This document shows positions 42,116 through 49,097 of a DNA stretch of 64,000 nucleotides, piece after piece; position 1 is the stretch's first letter; every line of letters starts with the position of its first letter. The stretch lies in NCBI GenBank assembly GCA_003150755.1, contig QAMT01000002.1, positions 62,001 to 126,000 of the forward strand, read 5' to 3'. The translations under genes were made by a program, and so were the position numbers. The notes beneath the pieces were generated by a model that was not told the origin of the DNA, did not search any database, and saw only the letters and a list, made by a program, of their open reading frames with translations. The stretch comes from Phascolarctobacterium sp. GTDB lineage: Bacteria > Bacillota > Negativicutes > Acidaminococcales > Acidaminococcaceae.

Positions 42116-43031
42116 TAAGTTCTCCTGTTAATTTTTCTTCCGGGCAAACCTCCGGCTCCTCTGCCAAATCTTCCGGCGGCACAACCGCTTTTAAAGAAGC
42201 GATTGCCACTTCAATCTGGCTGTCATCCGGCTGGCGCGTGGTAAGCTTTTGCAGTAAAAGCCCAGGCGTAATGGCAATGCGCACCAGCGGGTTATCGGTA
42301 TGCGCACCGGCATAGCGGATAAGTTCGTAGCTGACACCCGCAATTACCGGCATCAGCAGAATGCGCGAGAGAATACGCTCCCACAGGCTCGGCCAGCCCA
42401 AAAAAGTAAATATAAACATGCTTATCAGCATGACAATCATCAAAAAGTTAGTGCCGCAGCGGGGATGCAGCGTACTGAACGGGCGCACGTTTTCTACCTT
42501 TAACGGCAGGCCCGCTTCGTAAGTATAAATGGTTTTGTGTTCCGCCCCGTGATACTGGAACACGCGCTGAATATCATCCATTGCCGAAATGCCTGCAATA
42601 TAGGCAAGGAAAATAGCCATACGCAAAACGCCTTCCGCCAGGTTCAGCACCATGTGGTCCTGCGTAATACCGGTAAGAAAACGCATTGACCAGGTAGGAA
42701 TGACTATAAACAGCAGAATGGCAAGCCCCGCCGATACGGCAATGGTCATAGCCATTTCTTTGGAATCAAGCTTTTCATCCTCATCGCCCGACACCTGCGC
42801 CGAATATGCCAGCGCCTTCATGCCCATAACAAGCGATTCGACAAGTGATACAACGCCGCGTAAAAACGGCTTTTTCAATATAGGATAACGGTCGGAAATA
42901 CTGTTGACCGGACGCACATCCACGGAAATTTCACCGTCCGGCTGCCTTACGGCAACGGCAACGTGCGTCTTTCCGCGCATCATAACGCCTTCAATTACAG
43001 CCTGTCCGCCCACATTTGGTTTCTTATTCAT
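42105..43031 (-). CDS. DUF1385 membrane protein (YqhQ-like)
   Basis: The 308-residue protein begins NVGGQAVIEGVMMRGKTHVAVAVR, the DUF1385 signature, and has about five hydrophobic segments. A conserved stretch, FQYHGAEHKTIYTYEAGLPL, with His-Glu-His could hold a metal. Its function is unknown to me. Between rpmE and prfA is its usual place in Firmicutes. Confidence 0.9.
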   Translation of the reverse strand: MNKKPNVGGQAVIEGVMMRGKTHVAVAVRQPDGEISVDVRPVNSISDRYPILKKPFLRGVVSLVESLVMGMKALAYSAQVSGDEDEKLDSKEMAMTIAVSAGLAILLFIVIPTWSMRFLTGITQDHMVLNLAEGVLRMAIFLAYIAGISAMDDIQRVFQYHGAEHKTIYTYEAGLPLKVENVRPFSTLHPRCGTNFLMIVMLISMFIFTFLGWPSLWERILSRILLMPVIAGVSYELIRYAGAHTDNPLVRIAITPGLLLQKLTTRQPDDSQIEVAIASLKAVVPPEDLAEEPEVCPEEKLTGELNAG

Positions 43032-43062
43032 GATATTCCCTCAAAAAACTCCATATACAAAC

Positions 43063-43086
43063 ACAGCAGAGCTTTCGCTCTGCTGT
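43063..43086 (-). terminator. Terminator after rpmE
   Basis: ACAGCAGAGC and GCTCTGCTGT form a ten-base stem with a GAAA loop; GTTTGTAT follows on the minus strand. Confidence 0.75.
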
Positions 43087-43093
43087 CGGTGAA

Positions 43094-43291
43094 TTATTTT
43101 CCATAACGTTTGTTGAATTTTTCGATACGGCCGCGGGCTGCTACATTACGCTGTTGGCCGGTGAAAAACGGATGGCATTTGGAGCAAACATCCACGCGCA
43201 GTTCCGGTTTAACAGAGCCGGTCATAAAAGTGTTACCGCATGCGCAGGTAACTTTAACTTCACTATATTTCGGATGGATTCCTTCTTTCAT
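43094..43291 (-). CDS. rpmE: 50S ribosomal protein L31 (zinc-binding form)
   Basis: The 65-residue protein has four cysteines (Cys16, Cys18, Cys36, Cys39) in VTCACGN and DVCSKCHPFFTG, as in the Zn-bound L31. GAGGTG lies upstream of the ATG. A promoter is at 43353-43381. Confidence 0.96.
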   Translation of the reverse strand: MKEGIHPKYSEVKVTCACGNTFMTGSVKPELRVDVCSKCHPFFTGQQRNVAARGRIEKFNKRYGK

Positions 43292-43352
43292 TACAATTAC
43301 ACCTCACTTTGCAAAAGACTATATATAACATTGTCGATATTAACGCTTATAC

Positions 43353-43381
43353 ATTGTAGCACAGCAAGACAAGTTATGCAA
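43353..43381 (-). promoter_or_regulatory. Promoter of rpmE
   Basis: TTGCAT (43376-43381), a 17-base spacer and TACAAT (43353-43358) on the minus strand, about 60 bases before rpmE. Confidence 0.6.
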
Positions 43382-43384
43382 GTA

Positions 43385-43864
43385 TTATTTTTGTGAACAC
43401 GGCCTTTTACCGCCTGTCAGCTTATTTATAAGCTCCGGCGTTGCCGCGTTATAAATTTCACCGTCCCATTTTATGTTGGGCCCTTTGCCGCATTGTTTAA
43501 GGCAATTGCAAACCGCAAAACTAAAACCGCCGCTTACGCTGATACCATTTTCCACCCCATAGGCCTGCCTGATAAATTTAAGCAAAGCCGCCGAGCCGTT
43601 GCCTGCGCAGTTTTTACCGCCGCATACCTCCAGCCGGTGCGGCGCGCCGACAGGCTTTAAGCTTGGATAGCGTTTGATAACCGCATTTAAAAAAGTAACC
43701 TTTATATTAAGCAAACCGGCAATTTCTTCAATTATAACATCGGTCAGCACGCCGCCGTTATGTTCCTGCGCCTCTTTTAAAAGCTCCACCAGCGCAAACT
43801 GATTCTGCGGCGCATCCTGCCCTTTGTAGTATTCCACAGCTTCGTGTAAATCCCAGTTTTCCAT
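43385..43864 (-). CDS. Stand-alone NuoE-like thioredoxin-fold [2Fe-2S] protein
   Basis: The 159-residue protein has the layout of the 24-kDa subunit of complex I and of NAD-linked hydrogenase or formate dehydrogenase: an N-terminal helical part and a thioredoxin-like domain with Cys81-X4-Cys86 and Cys121-X3-Cys125. These four cysteines bind a [2Fe-2S] cluster. No NuoF or hydrogenase gene is nearby, so the partner is unknown. I chose ATG 43864, with AAAGGAT upstream. Confidence 0.85.
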   Translation of the reverse strand: MENWDLHEAVEYYKGQDAPQNQFALVELLKEAQEHNGGVLTDVIIEEIAGLLNIKVTFLNAVIKRYPSLKPVGAPHRLEVCGGKNCAGNGSAALLKFIRQAYGVENGISVSGGFSFAVCNCLKQCGKGPNIKWDGEIYNAATPELINKLTGGKRPCSQK

Positions 43865-43956
43865 GTTTATCCTTTCTGAAAGCAAAATTATTACAATATA
43901 TTATCAAAACTACAAATCGAAGTAAACAAAAATTTTGATTATTTTATCTCGTCTTG

Positions 43957-43995
43957 TTTATACGTATTGTTTTTATACGTGTTGTAATGTACAAT
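43957..43995 (+). promoter_or_regulatory. Promoter-operator region of hicAB
   Basis: TTGTTT (43967-43972) and TACAAT (43990-43995), 17 bases apart, lie before hicA. Two direct repeats TTTATACGT (43957-43965 and 43972-43980) and the palindrome TTGTA-atg-TACAA (43982-43994) overlap this promoter. Both are candidate HicB operators, giving autorepression. Confidence 0.6.
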
Positions 43996-44017
43996 ATAAA
44001 TGTAAGGAGGAATTGCA

Positions 44018-44200
44018 ATGAAGTTTAAAGAGCTTGAAGCTCTGGTAAAAAATGACGGCTGGTACTTTATTGGTGCCCGCGGCTCTCATTTCTTTTACCT
44101 TCACCCTACAAAGCCCGGTAAAGTTGTTATACCTAACCACAAAGGCGATGTACCCAAAGGCACTGCAAATTCCATTCTTAAACAGGCAGGTTTAAAATAA
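44018..44200 (+). CDS. hicA: HicA toxin (mRNA interferase)
   Basis: The 60-residue protein has the HicA double-stranded RNA-binding-like fold: KFKELEALVKNDGWYFIGARGSHFFYLHP, with the catalytic His24 in GSH, followed by IPNHKGDVPKGTANSILKQAGL. Length is typical. A strong AAGGAGGAA site precedes it. It forms a two-gene operon with hicB, toxin first. Unlike its surroundings it is plus-strand and flanked by terminators, as for a mobile module. Confidence 0.93.
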   Translation: MKFKELEALVKNDGWYFIGARGSHFFYLHPTKPGKVVIPNHKGDVPKGTANSILKQAGLK

Positions 44201-44232
44201 CCTGCCTCACCTTACAAGAAAGGATGATAAAA

Positions 44233-44643
44233 ATGTTAGCTGCTTATCCTGCCTGCTTTTACGAAGAAGATGATGGAAGATATTCCGTTATTTTTCCCGA
44301 CCTTAATGTAGCCACCCAAGGCGATAATCTGAATGATGCGCTGGCAATGGCCATCGACTGCCTTGCCGGATATATTTTTATGTCTAACATGGAAAAAGAA
44401 ACCATCCCGCCGCCATCCGACATTAAAGATATTGATATAAATTCAGAATATGATGAATACAAATCTGCATTTATAAACATTGTTGCAGTAGATGTAGAAG
44501 AATACGCAAAAGCACATTTTGAAATACCCGTAAAGAAAACTTTAAGTATTCCCAAATGGCTTAATGATACCGCAGTTGCACAAAAAATAAATTTTTCAAA
44601 CGTACTGCAAAAAGCCCTGTTGAAAGAATTAAAAATCGGTTGA
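44233..44643 (+). CDS. hicB: HicB antitoxin
   Basis: The 136-residue antitoxin has an N-terminal HicB-like fold (YPACFYEEDDGRYSVIFPDLNVATQGDNLNDALAMAIDCLAGYI). The C-terminal 35 residues (SIPKWLNDTAVAQKINFSNVLQKALLKELKI) look like a ribbon-helix-helix DNA-binding tail. I prefer the ATG at 44233 over 44224, because AAAGGATG spans the earlier one. It should neutralise HicA and repress the operon. Confidence 0.92.
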   Translation: MLAAYPACFYEEDDGRYSVIFPDLNVATQGDNLNDALAMAIDCLAGYIFMSNMEKETIPPPSDIKDIDINSEYDEYKSAFINIVAVDVEEYAKAHFEIPVKKTLSIPKWLNDTAVAQKINFSNVLQKALLKELKIG

Positions 44644-44652
44644 GAAATAAAA

Positions 44653-44684
44653 AATCCGAACTTACATTTTAGTAGGTTCGGATT
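44653..44684. terminator. Terminator shared by hicAB and tRNA-Ala
   Basis: AATCCGAAC and GTTCGGATT form a nine-base stem; A and T tracts flank both ends, so it can serve the two converging transcripts. Confidence 0.8.
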
Positions 44685-44694
44685 AATTTCATTG

Positions 44695-44770
<76 letters not shown>

Positions 44771-44856
44771 ATAACAATAAAAATTATACTTGAACGGCGC
44801 GTTCTTGTCAATAGCTGCGCTAAAGCGGAGTAAAATTTTATCCGGCGCAAGCCGTT

Positions 44857-45681
44857 TTAAGCATTATTGTTATTATTTTTTAATGCTGCGTTAAGGCTGC
44901 CGCTGCGGAAACATTCCAAGTCGAGTGCAGCATATAAAAAGCCTGCGCCTTTAACTGCGGCGGCAATTTCTTTGCGCTGTGCTGCGGCTTTAGCAAAATC
45001 GTTTTCTGCTACTTCGATACGCGCAAGATTGCCGTGGCAGCGCACGCGCATTTCTTTAAAGCCCATGTCGATAAGGGCCTGCTCTGCTTTTTCAACCATT
45101 GCCAGCTTTTCTGCGGTTATTTCTTCGCCGTAAGGAATGCGTGAAGCAAGGCAGGCGTAGGAAGGCTTGTTCCATGTAAAAATGCCGAGTGCTTGTGACG
45201 CATCGCGGATATCCTGCTTGCTGAAGCCAGCTGTCCGCAGCGGGCTTAAAATGCCAAGCTCTGCCGTGGCGCGCATGCCGGGGCGGTAATCATTTTCGTC
45301 GTCGGTGTTGGCGCCGTCGGCAACCAAAGTTATGCCGTGCTTGTTTGCTTCTTGTAATATCGCGCTGAACAGCGCATGCTTGCAATAATAGCAGCGTTCT
45401 GCGCCGTTTTCGCAAAAGCCGGGTACGGCAAGCTGGTCTACCGTTATTTGCACGTGTTTTACGCCGTAGCTTTGCAAAATTCGGGCAGCATCCTGCGCTT
45501 CGTGCCGCGGGTAACTTTGCGTTGATGCCGTTATGGCTAAAAGTTTATCTCCAAGCGCTTCGTGCGCAGCGTAAACCAAAAAGGCGCTGTCCACGCCGCC
45601 GCTGAATGCCACTGCCAGGCTGTCGCATTTTTTCAGATTTTCTATAAGTTTATTATATTTATTTTGTAATTCTCCGTTCAT
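44857..45681 (-). CDS. larE: LarE-type ATP-dependent sacrificial sulfur transferase
   Basis: The 274-residue PP-loop protein has SGGVDS (27-32), the AERCYYCKHALF cysteine pair (Cys97, Cys100) and KPSYACLASRIPYGE, with Cys177 at the place of the sacrificial Cys176 of Lactobacillus plantarum LarE. LarE adds sulfur to the nickel-pincer cofactor of lactate racemase and relatives. No larA, larB or larC is in the window, so the client enzyme lies elsewhere. Start 45681 has TTGAGG upstream. A perfect palindrome lies at its promoter. Confidence 0.88.
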   Translation of the reverse strand: MNGELQNKYNKLIENLKKCDSLAVAFSGGVDSAFLVYAAHEALGDKLLAITASTQSYPRHEAQDAARILQSYGVKHVQITVDQLAVPGFCENGAERCYYCKHALFSAILQEANKHGITLVADGANTDDENDYRPGMRATAELGILSPLRTAGFSKQDIRDASQALGIFTWNKPSYACLASRIPYGEEITAEKLAMVEKAEQALIDMGFKEMRVRCHGNLARIEVAENDFAKAAAQRKEIAAAVKGAGFLYAALDLECFRSGSLNAALKNNNNNA

Positions 45682-45703
45682 GGTAAACCTCAAAATTTTT
45701 AAT

Positions 45704-45715
45704 CCGCCTAGGCGG
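45704..45715. promoter_or_regulatory. Perfect palindrome CCGCCTAGGCGG in the larE promoter region
   Basis: This twelve-base perfect palindrome lies just downstream of a minus-strand -10 TATAAT (45721-45726) with TTGCGC 18 bases further upstream (45745-45750), at about the transcription start of larE. It is also in the gap between larE and the divergent thioesterase gene. It looks like an operator; I do not know the regulator. Confidence 0.5.
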
Positions 45716-45810
45716 TAAATTTATTATAATACGCGCTGCGCTACTTGCGCAACGGGCAAAAAGCGTTTAAGATGTTAGCAGAGGTAAATTTAAAGCAAAG
45801 GAGCATGATT

Positions 45811-46191
45811 ATGCCAGAATTAAAACCCGGACTTACAGGCACAGCCGCCACGGTTGTACGCGAAACCAATACTGCCATTGCCATGGGCAGCGGCGATTTA
45901 CAGGTGTTTGCCACCCCCTGCATGGTTGCCCTGATGGAGCAGGCTGCCTGCAACGCCGTTGCCGCCTGCTTTGACGATGCCACGAGCAGCGTCGGCACTT
46001 TGATTAACGTCAGCCACGATGCGGCAACCGCTCTTGGCAAAAACGTAACTGCAACGGCCAAACTTGTAGAAGTAGAGGGCCGCAAACTCGTTTTTGAAGT
46101 AAGCGCAGCCGACGAAGACAAACAAATCGGCAAAGGCCGCCACGAGCGTTTTATTATTAACAAAGAAAAATTTATGTCCAAGCTCGGCTGA
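45811..46191 (+). CDS. Hotdog-fold thioesterase family protein (FlK-like)
   Basis: The 126-residue protein has the hotdog layout of the fluoroacetyl-CoA thioesterase-like family: LKPGLTGTAATVVRETNTAIAMGSGDLQVFATPCMVALMEQAACNAV, then GTLINVSHDAATALGKNVTATAKL and a final beta strand ERFII. The catalytic Thr/Glu/His set of FlK seems kept (TP..M..E and SHDAAT). The natural substrate is unknown. ATG 45811 has AAGGAG seven bases upstream; earlier in-frame ATGs lack a site. The gene is divergent from larE. Confidence 0.85.
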   Translation: MPELKPGLTGTAATVVRETNTAIAMGSGDLQVFATPCMVALMEQAACNAVAACFDDATSSVGTLINVSHDAATALGKNVTATAKLVEVEGRKLVFEVSAADEDKQIGKGRHERFIINKEKFMSKLG

Positions 46192-46206
46192 ATAAGGTAA
46201 AGCACA

Positions 46207-46236
46207 AAAGGCATTACGCAATATGCGCAATGCCTT
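46207..46236. terminator. Convergent terminator between the thioesterase and the ABC ATPase
   Basis: AAAGGCATT and AATGCCTTT form a nine-base stem with TTTT after it on the plus strand; it can act both ways. Confidence 0.82.
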
Positions 46237-46240
46237 TTTA

Positions 46241-47002
46241 TTATTTAAGCACTTTACGTAAAAATGCTTTTAAACGTTCATTCTGGGGATTTTCAAAAAT
46301 TTCCTGCGGCGTGCCTTCGGCCTGCACATAACCGTCGGCCATAAACAGCACTTTGGTTGCAACCTCGCGGGCAAAGCCCATTTCGTGCGTTACAACTACC
46401 ATCGTCATTTTTTCTTCGGCTAGCTCGCGCATAGTGCGCAAAACCTCGCCGGTCAGTTCCGGGTCAAGCGACGATGTCGGTTCGTCAAACAGCATAATGG
46501 CAGGCTTGGTAGCAAGCGCCCTGGCTATGGCTACGCGCTGCTGCTGGCCGCCGCTTAAACGGCGCGGGTATTCGTGCGCTTTTTCCAAAAGGCCAACTTT
46601 GCTGAGCAAAACTTTGGCTTCTTCTATAACTTCATCACGGTCGCGCTTTTGCACCTGCACCGGCGCTTCAATCAGGTTTTCCAGCACCGTCATGTGCGGA
46701 AACAGATTAAACTGCTGAAACACCATGCCCATTTTGCAGGCAATGCGGCGGCTTTCATCGCCAGGCGCGTAAACAACCTGCCCGTCGGGCTTGGTTTCTG
46801 CCAGCGTTTCGCCGTCGATAACGATAGTGCCTTTGTCAATCAGCTCCAGCTTGTTAAGGCAGCGCAGAAAGGTACTTTTACCGCCGCCGGAAGGGCCGAT
46901 AACAGCCACAACCTCGCCTTCATCGACACTCAAGTTAATGCCCTTTAAAACTTCCAGCCCCTGAAAACTTTTATAAATGTTCTGTGCGTTAATTTTGTTC
47001 AT
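46241..47002 (-). CDS. Polar amino acid ABC transporter ATPase, GlnQ family
   Basis: The 253-residue ATPase shows GPSGGGKSTFLRCLNKLE (Walker A), FQQFNLFPHMTVLEN (Q-loop), LSGGQQQRVAIARAL (signature), IMLFDEPTSSLDPE (Walker B) and VVTHEMGFAREV (H-loop). This is the pattern of glutamine, cystine or arginine importers. It is the last gene of the three-gene importer, 13 bases after the permease. Confidence 0.95.
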   Translation of the reverse strand: MNKINAQNIYKSFQGLEVLKGINLSVDEGEVVAVIGPSGGGKSTFLRCLNKLELIDKGTIVIDGETLAETKPDGQVVYAPGDESRRIACKMGMVFQQFNLFPHMTVLENLIEAPVQVQKRDRDEVIEEAKVLLSKVGLLEKAHEYPRRLSGGQQQRVAIARALATKPAIMLFDEPTSSLDPELTGEVLRTMRELAEEKMTMVVVTHEMGFAREVATKVLFMADGYVQAEGTPQEIFENPQNERLKAFLRKVLK

Positions 47003-47015
47003 CGTTTACCGCTCC

Positions 47016-47666
47016 TCAATCATAACGGGAATATTTGCGCTCCAGCTTATTAAAGCCGTAAGTCAAAACCAGCGTCATCAAAAGATAAAAAACGCCTGCA
47101 ACCAAAAACGGAGTAATGCTGAAATCGCGCTGTACAAGGTTGCGCGTAGTACGCAGAAGGTCGTTCATTGCCAGCACGTAAATCAAGGAAGTATCCTTAA
47201 CCAAAGTAATGGTTTCGTTGCTGACCGGCGGCAAAATAAGGCGGAACACCTGCGGCAGCACAATGCGGCGCATGGTCTGCACATAATTCATGCCCAGCGT
47301 GCGGGCAGCCTCGTACTGGCCTTTCGGCACGGACTGAATGCCTGCGCGGAAAATCTCGCAGAAATATGCGGCGTAGTTAAGCACAAACGCTAAAATCGCT
47401 GCCGGAAAATCATCCAGCCTTACGCCGATGCCGGGAATAAACGGCAGGCCGTAATATACAAACAACAGCTGGAGCATCAGCGGAGTGCCGCGCAGCAGCC
47501 ATACATAAACGCCAATCACATCACGCAGCGGCTTAATGCCGGATACGCGCCCCAAAGCCAGAAGCACGCCAAGCGGTATAGAAAGTATAATCGTTATGGC
47601 AAAAAGCCTGATAGTTTCAAGGGTTCCTTCCCACATCTGCGGAAGGATATTTATAACGTAATCCAT
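47016..47666 (-). CDS. Polar amino acid ABC transporter permease, GlnP/HisM family
   Basis: The 216-residue permease has about five hydrophobic segments, LLRGTPLMLQLLFVYYGLP and the EAA motif AARTLGMNYVQTMRRIVLPQVFRLILPPVSNE. Only one permease gene is present, so it likely works as a homodimer. Confidence 0.94.
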   Translation of the reverse strand: MDYVINILPQMWEGTLETIRLFAITIILSIPLGVLLALGRVSGIKPLRDVIGVYVWLLRGTPLMLQLLFVYYGLPFIPGIGVRLDDFPAAILAFVLNYAAYFCEIFRAGIQSVPKGQYEAARTLGMNYVQTMRRIVLPQVFRLILPPVSNETITLVKDTSLIYVLAMNDLLRTTRNLVQRDFSITPFLVAGVFYLLMTLVLTYGFNKLERKYSRYD

Positions 47667-47698
47667 AAGTTTTCTCCTTGGGCATTAACAATCTTTAA

Positions 47699-47720
47699 GG
47701 CCGGCGAATTACCGCCGGCC
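47699..47720 (-). terminator. GC hairpin after the binding-protein gene
   Basis: GGCCGGCG and CGCCGGCC form a perfect eight-base stem, followed by TTAAAG without a long T run. It probably causes partial termination or protects the binding-protein mRNA, so less permease and ATPase are made. Confidence 0.65.
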
Positions 47721-47734
47721 CTCGTGTTGTTTAA

Positions 47735-48502
47735 TCAATAGTTAGTGAGGTCTGCGTTGAACCACTGTTCAGAAATCTTTTTAGCGGTTCCGTCTGCTTT
47801 CATTTCGTCAAGCACTTTATCAATTACCGGTGCATATTCCTTGTCATCCTTGCGGAAAGCAACTGCTACAACTTCGTCGCCGAGGTTTTCTTCAAGGATT
47901 TTGTATTTGCCGGGGTTTTTGCTGTCATAGTAACGGGCAAGAACGGCGTCTACAACCGCAGCTTCAACACGGCCGCTGTCGATATCCATGTAAACTGCTG
48001 CAAAGTCAGGATATTTTCTGTATTCTTTCAAAGAATTTCTCATGTTGTCATCGCGGTCCAGAATGTAAGAACCGGTGCTGTCGTCCTGTACTGCTACAAC
48101 TTTGCCAGCCAGGTCAGCAATGGTGTTGATGGAAGAACCGGCAGGAACAACAATCAGCTGAGCGTTTTTCATATACGGTTTGGAAAGAGTGTAAGTAGCT
48201 TCGCGTTCCGGATTAACGGTGAAGCAGTTCCAGATAGCGTCGATGCGTTTGCCTTTCATTTCAGCTTCTTTGGAAGCCCAGTCGATAGGTTTGAATTCAA
48301 CTTCCAGCCCTGCGCGTTTGCAGGCTTCACGAGCCATGTCGATATCGTAGCCGACAATTTCATTTTTCTCATTGCGGAAGCCCATCGGTGCAAAGTTGTC
48401 GTCCAGGCCGATTACCATTTTTTTCGGTCCGTCGCTGCCGCAGCCGGCTACCAGAGATAATGCCATAAGCATCGTCATTGCTAAAAGTAAAAGTTTTTTC
48501 AT
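47735..48502 (-). CDS. Amino acid ABC transporter substrate-binding lipoprotein
   Basis: The 255-residue protein starts with a lipoprotein leader (MALSLVAGCGSDG; lipobox VAGC). The type 3 solute-binding fold is seen in KMVIGLDDNFAPMGFRNEKNEIVGYDIDMAREACKRAGLEVEFKPIDW, IWNCFTVNPEREATYTLSKPYM and GKVVAVQDDSTG. Start 48502 has AAGGGGGA upstream; the frame extends to 48520. Substrate is a polar amino acid, identity unknown. Confidence 0.94.
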   Translation of the reverse strand: MKKLLLLAMTMLMALSLVAGCGSDGPKKMVIGLDDNFAPMGFRNEKNEIVGYDIDMAREACKRAGLEVEFKPIDWASKEAEMKGKRIDAIWNCFTVNPEREATYTLSKPYMKNAQLIVVPAGSSINTIADLAGKVVAVQDDSTGSYILDRDDNMRNSLKEYRKYPDFAAVYMDIDSGRVEAAVVDAVLARYYDSKNPGKYKILEENLGDEVVAVAFRKDDKEYAPVIDKVLDEMKADGTAKKISEQWFNADLTNY

Positions 48503-48548
48503 TTGAAAATCCCCCTTCAAAAAATTAAATATCGTTGTTATGTTTTAG

Positions 48549-48577
48549 ATTATACTTTAGTTCGCTAAATTTGTAAA
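48549..48577 (-). promoter_or_regulatory. Promoter of the amino acid ABC importer operon
   Basis: TTTACA (48572-48577), a 17-base spacer and TATAAT (48549-48554) on the minus strand, 47 bases before the binding-protein gene. Confidence 0.75.
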
Positions 48578-48677
48578 GAGGTAAATTGAAAATTTTTTAA
48601 AATTTTTTCGCAGGATTTTTTAATAGCAACTGCGAATAACAGATTGTGTTAATTTTATTACAGAGGGAGAGAAAAGA

Positions 48678-49028
48678 ATGCTTATTACAGACAGAAAAAC
48701 CGATTATTTTGAAAAACGCGCCGGAGGCACCGGCACGACGATTATGGAACACATTATCGACGAGAAGGTTTACGGCGGCAAAATTGCAGCTTACGCCCGC
48801 GTAATTTTAAAACCGGGCTGCTCGTTAGGCTACCATAAACACGAAGGCACCAGCGAAACACTGTACATTTTAAGCGGCACTGCCGAATACAACGACAACG
48901 GCGAGAAAATGGAACTGTTTCCCGGCGATGTTGCCTTTTGCCCTGAAGGACAGAGCCACAGCATCGGCAACAACGCCAACTCTAAAAACGACCTTGTCGT
49001 TATGGCGCTGATAGTAAATGAAAAATAA
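48678..49028 (+). CDS. Small cupin-domain protein
   Basis: The 116-residue beta-barrel protein has both cupin motifs: GYHKHEGTSETLYILSGTAEY (metal-binding His, His, Glu) and PGDVAFCPEGQSHSIGN (His). It is a single gene with its own ribosome-binding site (GAGGGAGAG) and terminator. Function is unknown; such proteins include sugar isomerases and small-molecule sensors. Confidence 0.88.
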   Translation: MLITDRKTDYFEKRAGGTGTTIMEHIIDEKVYGGKIAAYARVILKPGCSLGYHKHEGTSETLYILSGTAEYNDNGEKMELFPGDVAFCPEGQSHSIGNNANSKNDLVVMALIVNEK

Positions 49029-49041
49029 ATAAGTAAAATTA

Positions 49042-49078
49042 AAACGCTTCTGCCGGTTTTACACTGACAGAAGCGTTT
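49042..49078. terminator. Terminator after the cupin gene
   Basis: AAACGCTTCTG and CAGAAGCGTTT form an eleven-base stem followed by TTTT. The opposite strand also has T tracts, so it probably serves the converging MATE gene too. Confidence 0.85.
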
Positions 49079-49097
49079 TTTAGCTATCATTAAATTT

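Noticed and set aside
43921..43995. The repeats before hicA as a CRISPR start
   Set aside because: Only two nine-base repeats with a six-base gap and no cas genes. No CRISPR array was found anywhere in the window.
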